Assembly (NCBI GenBank): GCA_964035545.1
Contig: OZ037766.1
Coordinates: forward strand, 15,057,222-15,077,721
Direction: 5' to 3'
Length of the DNA stretch: 20,500 nt
Origin: Bugula neritina
Taxonomy: Eukaryota; Bryozoa; Gymnolaemata; Cheilostomatida; Bugulidae
Shown here: piece after piece, positions 18,501 to 20,500 of the stretch
How positions within the stretch are numbered: the first letter of the stretch is position 1
Layout: every line of letters starts with the position of its first letter
Made by a program: the position numbers and the translations under genes
The notes under the pieces: generated by a model
Seen by the model: the letters and a program-made list of their open reading frames with translations, nothing else
Databases searched by the model: none
What the model was told of the DNA's origin: nothing

Positions 18501-19567
18501 AACGAAAAGTTTTCATGTCACAATTCTTTCCTAACCTGCAAGCACTTGTTATTTAATGCCACTTTTAACAAAAATAACTCAGTATTTCTCTGTGTCCAAT
18601 TTCAAGGCAACAGTTTTCTTCTGTGAAATGTTAATTATTTTGTTTTTGTTTTTTGTATTTATGTTAATATAATCTTTAATTATTGGTGCAATCTATTTTG
18701 TTTGAATATTTTATTTTAGTTTGCTATTTTTAGACCCTAACCTATATGATTTTAATTTTTTACCATTTTCAAATGTGGTTCAACATTTATCTCTCTATTA
18801 GTGAAACTAGAGTACAGCTGTAGATCATTAATGTATTAATGTGTTTGACAGTGTAAATGTTCAGTGACTTTATCTATTTGTATAGTCTAAGGTTTGCAGT
18901 AGTCTGGTAACGGTTTAAGTCACACATCCTACAATGCAGGTATCAATTGTTCCTTCTCATAATAACTTTCCTTCCATCCTTGCCTTTTTAATTTCATAAC
19001 CTGTTTTCTTAGTAATCTTACTCAGTGCTCCGTAAGTAAATATATTGTATTGCATTTGTATTTCTAATTTTATTGTGTACTAGTCGAACTTTTTTAAGGC
19101 TTTCAGTTACACATGAGGAACTTGCTGCAGAAGAGATGATTTTGTCTACAAAGTTTTATTTGATGTAGATAGCTAGTCAATCCTATGTTTTTATCAATAT
19201 ATTAATGGTATTTATGACCCCAAATTGTTTTTATTTTATTAAAGAATGTATTTTTGAGCATGTGTACTGTTAAATGCATATAATACACTTGTGGCTTTAG
19301 TAAAGAGAAGATGATGCTACAAAAGAAATTTACTGACATTGCTGTTATATTGAGCTGATAACAAAATGCCAGAATTATTGGCTTGTATACAATTGATAGG
19401 ATTGCATGTCAAATATGTTTTCTATTCTATATGTGCCTACTATCTGCAGGAGTATATGGTCCCGTCTCAACGTAAAAAAACTCTATGTGGAGCATATCAT
19501 CGTCCCAAGTCCTGTTGTCAAAAAGACTGGGAAGAGACCAACGCACAAACTTGCCTTCTTCACCAAG
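200..19567 (+). CDS. RNF213: RNF213-like giant AAA+ E3 ubiquitin ligase, internal part, 40 exons
   Basis: Spliced gene; both ends lie outside the window. The exon model (200-519 through 19450-19567) sums to 6633 nt, 2211 codons, with matching phases at all 39 junctions. Recognition rests on family signatures in the right order: GETGCGKT (AAA3 Walker A), FLDEANTTEA (Walker B), AACNPYRKHSE, LVGKPGSSKS (AAA4 Walker A), VVLDEVGLAEDS (Walker B), ISNWALDPAKMNRG, YESLYDALNQY, LGLGTHRVK, FPIPLINRLEKH, AFIGY and PFSW. In vertebrates RNF213 is a dynein-like ATPase with six AAA modules, of which AAA3 and AAA4 hydrolyse ATP, joined to an E3 module with RING and RZ fingers. It ubiquitylates bacterial LPS, acts on lipid droplets and in innate immunity, and is the moyamoya risk gene. 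Comparison is from memory, not an alignment. The oddity is the extra zinc-finger-like exon 27. Human RNF213 is about 5200 residues, so this is roughly the middle two fifths. Function in this organism is inferred. Confidence 0.93.
805..1036 (+). CDS. RNF213: RNF213-like exon 2: AAA2 with degenerate Walker A and B
   Basis: Acceptor GACTAG, donor GTATAT; phase 2 in, 0 out; residues 107-184. RRAGVGKS (830-853) is a Walker A-like loop that keeps GKS but has Arg in place of the first Gly of GxxxxGK[ST]. IHIDIAHE (1013-1036) has the hydrophobic strand and Asp of Walker B, but Ile where the catalytic Glu should follow. This fits the family view that AAA2 does not hydrolyse ATP. Confidence 0.88.
1214..1345 (+). 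CDS. RNF213: RNF213-like exon 3: AAA2 continuation
   Basis: Acceptor TTTTAG, donor GTAAGC; phase 0/0, 44 codons (residues 185-228). Begins VDSGVDELLFNLIILRSI and ends ECMPFTRK. It continues the AAA2 fold straight after the Walker B-like strand; the hydrophobic helix ELLFNLIILR is its clearest feature. Confidence 0.87.
1451..1553 (+). CDS. RNF213: RNF213-like exon 4: AAA2 continuation
   Basis: Acceptor TTCTGTAG, donor CCCAG|GTGGGA; phase 0 in, 1 out. Encodes DGSCAHEVMEMLPTTMC through AGGPFP and shares a Gly/Asp codon with exon 5. Within AAA2; no catalytic motif seen. Confidence 0.85.
1696..1849 (+). CDS. RNF213: RNF213-like exon 5: AAA2 to AAA3 linker
   Basis: Acceptor TTTTGCAG, donor CAG|GTGAGC; phase 1 in, 2 out. 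Encodes DGFIGFNRDVLMKEEW through SPLEALQLLIR. The frame is confirmed by phase agreement on both sides. Helical linker of the ATPase ring. Confidence 0.87.
2065..2233 (+). CDS. RNF213: RNF213-like exon 6: family segment CGLKDPTWSEL
   Basis: Acceptor ATTGTAG, donor CAG|GTAATA; phase 2 in, 0 out; residues about 314-370. RNCGLKDPTWSELRHYVYFL resembles the CGxxDPSWSELRNF stretch I remember from vertebrate RNF213. Followed by ESPYCLID-type sequence (here EKSPYCLIDMAE) and MEFMFKMAQ. Confidence 0.9.
2234..2621 (+). other. Intron 6
   Basis: GTAATA...TTTTAG. AT-rich; no exon, repeat or RNA gene seen on either strand. Confidence 0.8.
2622..2681 (+). CDS. RNF213: RNF213-like exon 7: 20-codon small exon
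   Basis: Acceptor TTTTAG, donor CCT|GTAAGA; phase 0/0, 60 nt, encoding DFATRSLRIAEETPGLHLRP. Too short to be found by ORF length; supported by both splice sites and by bridging exons 6 and 8 in frame. Being symmetric, it could be skipped without frameshift. Confidence 0.8.
2887..3022 (+). CDS. RNF213: RNF213-like exon 8: HPYLFFN segment
   Basis: Acceptor AATTTAG, donor GGG|GTAAGT; phase 0 in, 1 out. Encodes MEGAEDLDQLEIKRTWES then GNHPYLFFNEDGATFTPLGF. The RxWESxxHPYLFFN pattern is a family signature just upstream of AAA3. The ATG at the exon start is internal, not a translation start. Confidence 0.9.
3023..3355 (+). other. Intron 8
   Basis: GTAAGT...TTTTAG. AT-rich; nothing further recognised. 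Confidence 0.8.
3356..3488 (+). CDS. RNF213: RNF213-like exon 9: pre-AAA3 linker
   Basis: Acceptor TTTTAG, donor ACGAG|GTAGAA; phase 1 in, 2 out. Encodes ARQPYSLVDCHTKDVVQPKC through SEDFDKLTR. Linker sequence with no catalytic motif; frame fixed by both neighbours. Confidence 0.85.
3575..3766 (+). CDS. RNF213: RNF213-like exon 10: approach to AAA3
   Basis: Acceptor TATTTCAG, donor TTGCG|GTGAGC; phase 2 in, 2 out. Ends DPDPNYVLTMDNAKKILAIH then QRLR. The YxLTxDNxxKILAI pattern directly precedes the AAA3 Walker A in the family. Confidence 0.9.
3993..4119 (+). CDS. RNF213: RNF213-like exon 11: AAA3 Walker A
   Basis: Acceptor TTTTACAG, donor AAG|GTTTGT; phase 2 in, 0 out; residues 544-586. VDIPVIIMGETGCGKTKLIE holds an intact Walker A (GETGCGKT, 4018-4041, residues 553-560) that binds the ATP phosphates. 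AAA3 is one of the two catalytic modules in the family. Confidence 0.95.
4221..4337 (+). CDS. RNF213: RNF213-like exon 12: AAA3, IHGGTT segment
   Basis: Acceptor TTTTGCAG, donor CGA|GTAAGT; phase 0/0, 39 codons. Encodes IHGGTTEEDIIRKVEEGQQL then ALQNQRICQEYAASFKSER. The HGGTT turn followed by a long helix is characteristic of RNF213 between Walker A and Walker B of AAA3. Confidence 0.93.
4556..4713 (+). CDS. RNF213: RNF213-like exon 13: AAA3 Walker B and sensor 1
   Basis: Acceptor TTTACAG, donor AGAAA|GTATGT; phase 0 in, 2 out. ILFLDEANTTEAIGLVKEIL carries an intact Walker B (catalytic Glu at residue 637, ILFLDE at 4574-4591). IIAACNPYRK carries the sensor 1 Asn. With exon 11 this indicates a hydrolysis-competent AAA3. 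Confidence 0.95.
4714..5141 (+). other. Intron 13
   Basis: GTATGT...TTGTAG. AT-rich; nothing further recognised. Confidence 0.8.
5142..5224 (+). CDS. RNF213: RNF213-like exon 14: HSETMIEKLKKAGLGY
   Basis: Acceptor TTTTTGTAG, donor TTTG|GTATAT; phase 2 in, 1 out, 83 nt. Encodes KHSETMIEKLKKAGLGYSVA and ETETKDKFG. Follows directly on the NPYRK motif as in vertebrate RNF213. Too short for ORF scanning. Confidence 0.92.
5225..5550 (+). other. Intron 14
   Basis: GTATAT...TTGTAG. AT-rich; nothing further recognised. Confidence 0.8.
5551..5720 (+). CDS. RNF213: RNF213-like exon 15: AAA3 lid, LVYRVQALSQSLLPLVWDFG
   Basis: Acceptor TTTTTTGTAG, donor TTT|GTAAGT; phase 1 in, 0 out. IPMRHLVYRV, SLLPLVWDFG and YIRQMIVKF are strong family signatures. 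A Ser/Gly/Pro-rich stretch (PQRVPGTSSGD) sits between WDFGTL and the YIRQ helix and looks like a loop insertion. Confidence 0.95.
5910..6014 (+). CDS. RNF213: RNF213-like exon 16: AAA3 lid helix, ambiguous acceptor
   Basis: Donor AAG|GTAAAT; phase 0/0. Two AG acceptors lie 6 nt apart, after 5909 (CAAAG) and after 5915 (AATCAG). Both keep frame and differ only by residues Asn-Gln. The upstream tract is poor in pyrimidines. Encodes GNSNNPDKLQLGHQTAVMAE then LLASSQAFMRSQK, matching the family's ASQGFMR segment. Confidence 0.85.
6148..6312 (+). CDS. RNF213: RNF213-like exon 17: DECSFVSLRDVQR
   Basis: Acceptor TTTTATAG, donor GAT|GTATGT; phase 0/0, 55 codons. DECSFVSLRDVQRLLDVAGW is a family signature (DECSFVSLRDVER in vertebrates). 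Ends with an acidic linker, DSTDDDDGAVAVIDRD. Confidence 0.93.
6313..6658 (+). other. Intron 17
   Basis: GTATGT...CTGTAG. The frame of exon 17 stays open to 6426 by chance; no family resemblance after the donor. Confidence 0.8.
6659..6846 (+). CDS. RNF213: RNF213-like exon 18: VLAVGVCYLARL, AAA3 to AAA4 linker
   Basis: Acceptor TTCTGTAG, donor AAACT|GTTAGT; phase 0 in, 2 out. Encodes KDYTTRSLVLAVGVCYLARL through GRKFLFTQIKL. The donor was chosen because it alone gives phase 2 and makes FTQIKL run into CQDMFINEV, which parallels LDEITRAQDLFLDGV in vertebrates. A phase-2 site at 6810 (AGGAT|GTCAGG) is a weaker alternative. Confidence 0.85.
6847..7650 (+). other. Intron 18
   Basis: GTTAGT...TTTTAG. 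Contains a 7355-7588 open frame on the plus strand with a CCAG acceptor-like site near its start, but no conserved motif; it ends in a stop and I do not call it a gene. Confidence 0.75.
7651..7882 (+). CDS. RNF213: RNF213-like exon 19: AAA4 Walker A
   Basis: Acceptor ACTTTTAG, donor GAG|GTTTGA; phase 2 in, 0 out; residues 915-992. ALKENVFMMIVCIENRIPLF then LVGKPGSSKSLSKAM. GKPGSSKS (7784-7807, residues 960-967) is the unusual Walker A of RNF213 AAA4, with SKS instead of GKS/T; this is family-normal, not decay. Confidence 0.96.
8084..8254 (+). CDS. RNF213: RNF213-like exon 20: AAA4 Walker B
   Basis: Acceptor TTTATAG, donor AAG|GTATAA; phase 0/0, 57 codons. SFQCSRHATPAGIVGVFNHC precedes VSVVVLDEVGLAEDSENMPL. 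Intact Walker B at 8198-8215, catalytic Glu at residue 1036. AAA4 should therefore hydrolyse ATP. Confidence 0.96.
8358..8533 (+). CDS. RNF213: RNF213-like exon 21: AAA4 sensor 1 region
   Basis: Acceptor TTGATAG, donor GCTAA|GTATGA; phase 0 in, 2 out. TLHPLLEDGC and GISNWALDPAKMNRGIFVQR are near-invariant RNF213 signatures; the SNW Asn is the expected sensor 1 residue and MNRG carries the following conserved Arg. Confidence 0.96.
8637..8783 (+). CDS. RNF213: RNF213-like exon 22: FFGLRDFY
   Basis: Acceptor TTTACAG, donor TACAG|GTTTTT; phase 2 in, 2 out. Encodes KEICRGSQSG through TEFFGLRDFY. The junction Ser is shared with exon 23, giving FFGLRDFYSLMKMV as in the family's FFGLRDYYSLIKMV. Confidence 0.93.
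8938..9177 (+). CDS. RNF213: RNF213-like exon 23: AAA4 lid
   Basis: Acceptor ATCTAG, donor GAAGG|GTTGGT; phase 2 in, 2 out, 80 codons. LMKMVVNFADNTKSLNRNQL, SIRRNFGG, then an acidic stretch ending DTALEG. The donor was chosen by phase match to exon 24. The open frame continues to 9379 into the intron, but that part has no family resemblance. Confidence 0.9.
9400..9538 (+). CDS. RNF213: RNF213-like exon 24: MESRYLLILT
   Basis: Acceptor GATTGTAG at 9398-9399, donor CAG|GTGAGG; phase 2 in, 0 out. MESRYLLILTENLSVLSIIL, PEVVFGSKF and YTQ match family signatures (ESRYLLVLT, PEIIFGSSF, EYTQ). A competing TAG acceptor 10 nt upstream would bring an immediate stop. The ATG at 9401 is internal. Confidence 0.93.
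9654..9847 (+). CDS. RNF213: RNF213-like exon 25: NLDDLYESLYDALNQY
   Basis: Acceptor TATTTAG, donor TTCAG|GTAATT; phase 0 in, 2 out. VILLNLDDLYESLYDALNQY and KFVDLGLGTHRVK are among the most conserved parts of RNF213. Confidence 0.96.
9848..10559 (+). other. Intron 25
   Basis: GTAATT...TCTTAG. AT-rich, with a slightly more GC-balanced stretch near 10440-10510. No coding or repeat structure that I can name. Confidence 0.75.
10560..10736 (+). CDS. RNF213: RNF213-like exon 26: end of AAA4, FPIPLINRLEKH
   Basis: Acceptor TTTCTTAG, donor TACAA|GTTAGT; phase 2 in, 2 out. LVVIADKNKVHSQFPIPLIN then RLEKHY is diagnostic; the helix KQVKRELENWAEQFV follows. In vertebrates this helix runs on to FIGYHxD about 20 residues later; here exon 27 lies between. 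Confidence 0.96.
10831..10850 (+). repeat. Perfect 8-bp inverted repeat in intron 26
   Basis: ACACTTTT-GAAG-AAAAGTGT forms a hairpin with an 8-bp stem and 4-nt loop, 59 nt upstream of the RING-like exon 27. No known function; may be chance. Confidence 0.55.
10909..11112 (+). CDS. RNF213: RNF213-like exon 27: extra RING-like Cys/His cassette
   Basis: Acceptor ATTTACAG, donor ACAG|GTAATT; phase 2 in and out, exactly 204 nt, so a symmetric cassette. Residues 1407-1475. Candidate ligands are C1410, C1414-x2-C1417, C1429-x2-H1432, C1437/C1438 and C1451-x4-C1456, with the motifs SCEGCGAEL, KLSCQRHFIGSCC and KCPVEDCGEEI. The layout resembles a RING or RING-like treble fold, but compared with C-x-H-x2-C-x2-C the central knuckle has H displaced by one and Ile where the fifth Cys would be, unless the CC pair supplies both ligands. 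I do not recall a zinc finger at this place in vertebrate RNF213, whose RING lies near residue 4000. The role (zinc binding, E2 or ubiquitin contact, or scaffold) is unknown. Confidence 0.85.
11113..11461 (+). other. Intron 27
   Basis: GTAATT...TTGTAG. AT-rich; nothing further recognised. It flanks the cassette exon 27. Confidence 0.8.
11462..11579 (+). CDS. RNF213: RNF213-like exon 28: AFIGYSTET
   Basis: Acceptor TTTTGTAG, donor GAG|GTATAG; phase 2 in, 0 out. QYFENSSTETAFIGYSTETT then ALAVRKAAEQV. Corresponds to the vertebrate DVFIGYHSDACASVVLQ segment that normally follows AAA4. The frame used here is not the longest open frame in the region. Confidence 0.9.
11683..11877 (+). CDS. RNF213: RNF213-like exon 29: LLQCATGESVLRL
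   Basis: Acceptor TTTCACAG, donor CCAG|GTTGCT; phase 0/0, 65 codons. ILDCAKYHLLQCATGESVLR matches the family's AKSxLLxCATPDxVxRL. The helix YMEEQYHETLLQYLQHMI follows. Start of the E3 module. Confidence 0.92.
12014..12156 (+). CDS. RNF213: RNF213-like exon 30: E3 module helical segment
   Basis: Acceptor AACCAG, donor GTCAG|GTAAAT; phase 0 in, 2 out. VTSFAELMNVADITSLSHSL through LKDFVKEDQFTEAVR. Parallels the ITTFSRLLT ... LQQFDTEYSFLKEVR region of vertebrate RNF213. Confidence 0.9.
12415..12626 (+). CDS. RNF213: RNF213-like exon 31: ILLIQCESANENIELLDSVRF
   Basis: Acceptor TTTGCAG, donor CAAG|GTGGGT; phase 2 in, 1 out. PKILLIQCESANENIELLDS and HTVLLLNLPR form two hydrophobic strands matching the CKILIFQTDF and VYFITKLSR strands of the family. 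Ends in GYQG, joining exon 32's GKW. Confidence 0.92.
12835..13022 (+). CDS. RNF213: RNF213-like exon 32: GGKWSCVHVDD
   Basis: Acceptor TTGCCAG, donor AAG|GTAAGC; phase 1 in, 0 out. GGKWSCVHVDDPKSPQI matches the GFHGGLWQSVHIDDLR signature. Ends in an acidic stretch, CDDDDGNDIMIIK, equivalent in place to the acidic linker of vertebrate RNF213. Minus-strand open frames here are shadows. Confidence 0.93.
13023..13453 (+). other. Intron 32 with duplicated 3' splice region
   Basis: GTAAGC...TTCTAG. Its 3' half is a diverged tandem duplication (see separate entry). Otherwise AT-rich. Confidence 0.8.
13291..13465 (+). repeat. Diverged tandem duplication of an intron end and exon 33 start
   Basis: Copy A starts at 13291 and copy B at 13380; both open with CAAAATAAG, continue with TTTAAA-type sequence and AACTGC, and end in a pyrimidine-rich TTCTAG followed by GAGG. 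Copy A has an acceptor after 13349, copy B the real acceptor after 13453. The copy A exon-like sequence meets TAA after 12 codons, so it is a decoy site. Confidence 0.75.
13454..13661 (+). CDS. RNF213: RNF213-like exon 33: acidic linker and helix; GC donor
   Basis: Acceptor TTCTTCTAG; phase 0 in, 1 out. Starts EGDILEEQVAAEETRATLEE and ends RVTLLKKLLTKDK. The only donor that fits phase and sequence is AAAG|GCTAGT, a GC-type donor; without splicing the frame meets TAG at once. Joining to exon 34 gives TKDKVFAGHFLKHVCELL, consistent with the family. Confidence 0.87.
13662..14598 (+). other. Intron 33, GC-AG type
   Basis: Begins GCTAGT, ends TTTTACAG. The phase of exon 33 (1) and exon 34 (1) match only with this donor. 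The methionine-started open frame at 13907-14149 and the minus-strand frame at 14451-14669 show no family motif. Confidence 0.8.
14351..14387 (+). repeat. GC-rich inverted repeat in intron 33
   Basis: GTTACGG (14359-14365) is the inverse of CCGTAAC (14381-14387), and CCGTTA (14357-14362) of TAACGG (14374-14379). Two alternative short hairpins around a T-run, next to the palindrome GCCGGC, in otherwise AT-rich intron. It may be the end of an unrecognised small transposon. Confidence 0.45.
14599..14725 (+). CDS. RNF213: RNF213-like exon 34: ELLKKQEEF
   Basis: Acceptor TTTTACAG, donor ATGAG|GTGCAT; phase 1 in, 2 out. FAGHFLKHVCELLKKQEEFS then SHWVTADAA and SETMR. Parallels VFLKKQEESQFHPLEWL in vertebrate RNF213. 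Too short for ORF scanning. Confidence 0.9.
14726..15414 (+). other. Intron 34, holds a tRNA-like repeat
   Basis: GTGCAT...TTTTAG-type end. Contains the SINE-like tRNA head described separately; the rest is AT-rich without recognised features. Confidence 0.78.
14780..14970 (-). mobile_element. SINE-like element with tRNA-derived head
   Basis: On the minus strand, a perfect B box GGTTCGAATCC (14900-14910) follows an A-box-like TGGTGTAACGA (14944-14954) at normal tRNA spacing, with a CTTGCAAG anticodon-arm-like hairpin between. The T-arm and acceptor stems do not pair, so it is not a working tRNA gene; a tRNA-derived SINE or its remnant is likelier. Only the head is well defined; the tail boundary near 14780 is a guess and no poly-A tail or target duplication was seen. 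Confidence 0.6.
15415..15634 (+). CDS. RNF213: RNF213-like exon 35: AAVISFIDVRQNLVILSRP
   Basis: Acceptor TTATTTAG, donor GCT|GTATGT; phase 2 in, 0 out. RHSLANSLERNFAPAMAAVI then SFIDVRQNLVILSRP. Matches the family's FRHTL ... ASMISFIDRDGNLELLTRP. Also contains LWLQIFEQAHKLGL. Confidence 0.94.
15635..15995 (+). other. Intron 35
   Basis: GTATGT...TTGTAG. AT-rich; nothing further recognised. Confidence 0.8.
15996..16131 (+). CDS. RNF213: RNF213-like exon 36: LPFSWIVKD
   Basis: Acceptor TTTTGTAG, donor ACTG|GTGAGT; phase 0 in, 1 out. Encodes VLPQQYRIQENGNTLCNN then AQLPFSWIVKDTIDRFINAV. NNVPFSWKIKDYLEEL is the vertebrate counterpart. Confidence 0.93.
16132..17130 (+). other. Intron 36
   Basis: GTGAGT...TTTTAG. 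Contains a G-rich purine tract (16417-16438) and a 55-nt exon-like interval (16580-16634) ending in GTAAGC that would break the reading frame. Neither is needed for the gene model. Confidence 0.75.
17131..17291 (+). CDS. RNF213: RNF213-like exon 37: E3 module, MSPIGKVF / DYYLVDFVYM
   Basis: Acceptor TTTTTTTAG, donor AAG|GTATTT; phase 1 in, 0 out. EAGMESLIQQFKMSPIGKVF then VRIELLDYYLVDFVYMVHPC. Parallels FVDIFQQTPLGRFLA and LLQCYLKDFILLTM of vertebrates. The overlapping open frame that reads GWHGVFNST is out of phase. Confidence 0.9.
17292..17943 (+). other. Intron 37
   Basis: GTATTT...ATGTAG. AT-rich; open frames on both strands here lack any recognisable motif. Confidence 0.78.
17944..18150 (+). 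CDS. RNF213: RNF213-like exon 38: VHVNVAYRQQKAMFENLSAVF
   Basis: Acceptor GATGTAG at 17942-17943, donor GTG|GTATGT; phase 0/0, 69 codons. Begins IVGLYLMTSIQKSVFGDISL, then VHVNVAYRQQKAMFENLSAV. Parallels LPWVHLAYQRFRSRLQNFSRI. The pyrimidine tract before the acceptor is weak, so the exact start is less certain than elsewhere. Confidence 0.87.
18261..18436 (+). CDS. RNF213: RNF213-like exon 39: E3 module helices
   Basis: Acceptor ATTCTTGTAG, donor TGCAG|GTGAGA; phase 0 in, 2 out. PCDFLALNCLLTSLWEVKAN then PESWVKNVEQCKM and ILHSKEDENKEYIAECR. Parallels the AFAAMACTEMLTRNTLKPSPQAWLQ segment of vertebrates. Confidence 0.9.
18437..19449 (+). other. Intron 39
   Basis: GTGAGA...CTGCAG, the longest complete intron in the window. 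AT-rich; no exon, repeat or RNA gene recognised. Confidence 0.78.
19450..19567 (+). CDS. RNF213: RNF213-like exon 40: WSRLNVKKLYVEHIIV, last exon in window
   Basis: Acceptor TATCTGCAG, donor AAG|GTAGGC; phase 2 in, 0 out. SIWSRLNVKKLYVEHIIVPS then GKRPTHKLAFFTK. Parallels QWSRIFSTALFVEHVLLG, which in vertebrates precedes the canonical RING by under 100 residues, so that RING should lie in the next exons beyond the window. Confidence 0.92.
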
Positions 19568-19850
19568 GTAGGCAGATTAATTTGATTCTTTGTACGACAT
19601 AACTATTTCCCTTTAGTCTTTATACTAAATTCTAGCAGTTTATTTTCTTGGGACAAAGTCAGTTGGAATTTATAGATGAGGGTTTTGTTACAAAAATCTG
19701 GCCTATTAAACTAAACTGCTAAAACAATAATTTGAATAAGTATATAATTATGTATTTACAGTGACAAGTTTATGAATAATATAAAACTTTATACTGCTTC
19801 ATGCTTTAATCTGCCAGCTTCCTTTTATGATAATATACAACATGCATTCC

Positions 19851-20066
<216 letters not shown>

Positions 20067-20068
<2 letters not shown>

Positions 20069-20500
20069 GTGCTGTGAAAAAGTTTAAGGACGCCTCCCTG
20101 TTTTCCATAATAGCAATGTTCCAAGCTAATTTTAAGACATAACAAAAGCATTTCCATAGGCATGGTGCCTATCAAAATGATTCTTAAGATCTCCTTATCT
20201 CATTCATATAAATTATAAATGTCTCTTTTTATATCCTCCCAAAATTTGGGTGAAACAATGAGATACTATCCGTATATAGGAATTATTCGATGCTTTCACA
20301 ATTTGTGTGTACTGTATGACATCAGAATATTTTACCTAAAATATAGAAAAATATTATATGTGATTTGTTATACACCTTATAGCAGCATTGCAACACACAG
20401 TGCACTCAATTTTAGTATCAATATTTCGTTGGCCAGCCTTTATTCTCAATCACAAGCCGGCAGCGACGAGGCATCGACTCGTACAGCTTCTCCAACTCGT
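20067..20500 (-). mobile_element. Tc1/mariner-type transposon, 3' part
   Basis: Runs off the window. CAGTGCTGTGAAAAAGTTTA at 20067 has the CAGTG start and AAAAGTTTA core common in terminal inverted repeats of Tc1-like elements, and it abuts a TA-rich tract, as expected for TA-target insertion (the two bases immediately before are TG, not TA). About 350 nt inward on the minus strand lies the C-terminal end of a Tc1-type transposase. The other inverted repeat is outside the window. Confidence 0.82.
20418..20500 (-). CDS. Tc1-like transposase, C-terminal fragment
   Basis: Minus strand, cut by the window end; stop TGA is the complement of 20418-20420. The 26 complete codons read ELEKLYESMPRRC then RLVIENKGWPTKY. 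SMPRRC followed by an Ala/Asn-Lys-Gly-x-Pro-Thr-Lys-Tyr end is the usual C-terminus of Tc1-family DDE transposases, which cut and paste the element at TA sites. The catalytic DDE core is outside the window, so activity cannot be judged. Confidence 0.88.
   Translation of the reverse strand, partial: ELEKLYESMPRRCRLVIENKGWPTKY

Overview
The window is a stretch of an animal genome: AT-rich, on the plus strand occupied by one very large intron-rich gene, with a TA microsatellite, a Tc1/mariner element and a tRNA-like (SINE-like) repeat in its introns. The gene is an RNF213 (mysterin) homologue, the giant AAA+ ATPase / E3 ubiquitin ligase. Divergence from what I remember of vertebrate RNF213, together with compact introns, suggests an invertebrate, but I cannot name the phylum. 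Both gene ends lie outside the window; no promoter, start codon, stop codon or polyadenylation site of the gene is present.

I rebuilt 40 coding exons (local numbers 1-40, positions 200 to 19567) by reading splice sites and codon phase. Joined, they total 6633 nt, exactly 2211 codons, with no frame break. The frame of exon 1 is taken from its only long open frame. Residue numbers below are local to this reconstruction. Exon 1 precedes the AAA2 module; exons 2-10 carry AAA2 (degenerate Walker motifs) and the linker to AAA3; exons 11-18 carry AAA3 with intact Walker A and B; exons 19-26 carry AAA4 with intact Walker A and B and the family motif FPIPLINRLEKH; exons 28-40 carry the start of the E3 module. 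The canonical RING of RNF213 should lie just downstream of the window.

The most unusual point is exon 27 (10909-11112). It encodes a RING-like Cys/His-rich domain between the end of AAA4 and the conserved FIGY segment, where vertebrate RNF213 as I remember it has no zinc finger. The exon is 204 nt with phase-2 introns on both sides, so it can be skipped or inserted without changing frame. Its metal-ligand pattern departs from a standard RING.

Other points: a GC-AG intron (13662-14598) with an in-frame stop just inside it; a tandemly duplicated 3' splice site upstream of exon 33; competing acceptors at exons 16 and 24; a possible frame-breaking poison exon in intron 36; and in the last intron a long TA microsatellite abutting the 3' part of a minus-strand Tc1/mariner element that runs off the window. 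Apart from that transposase fragment I find no second gene.
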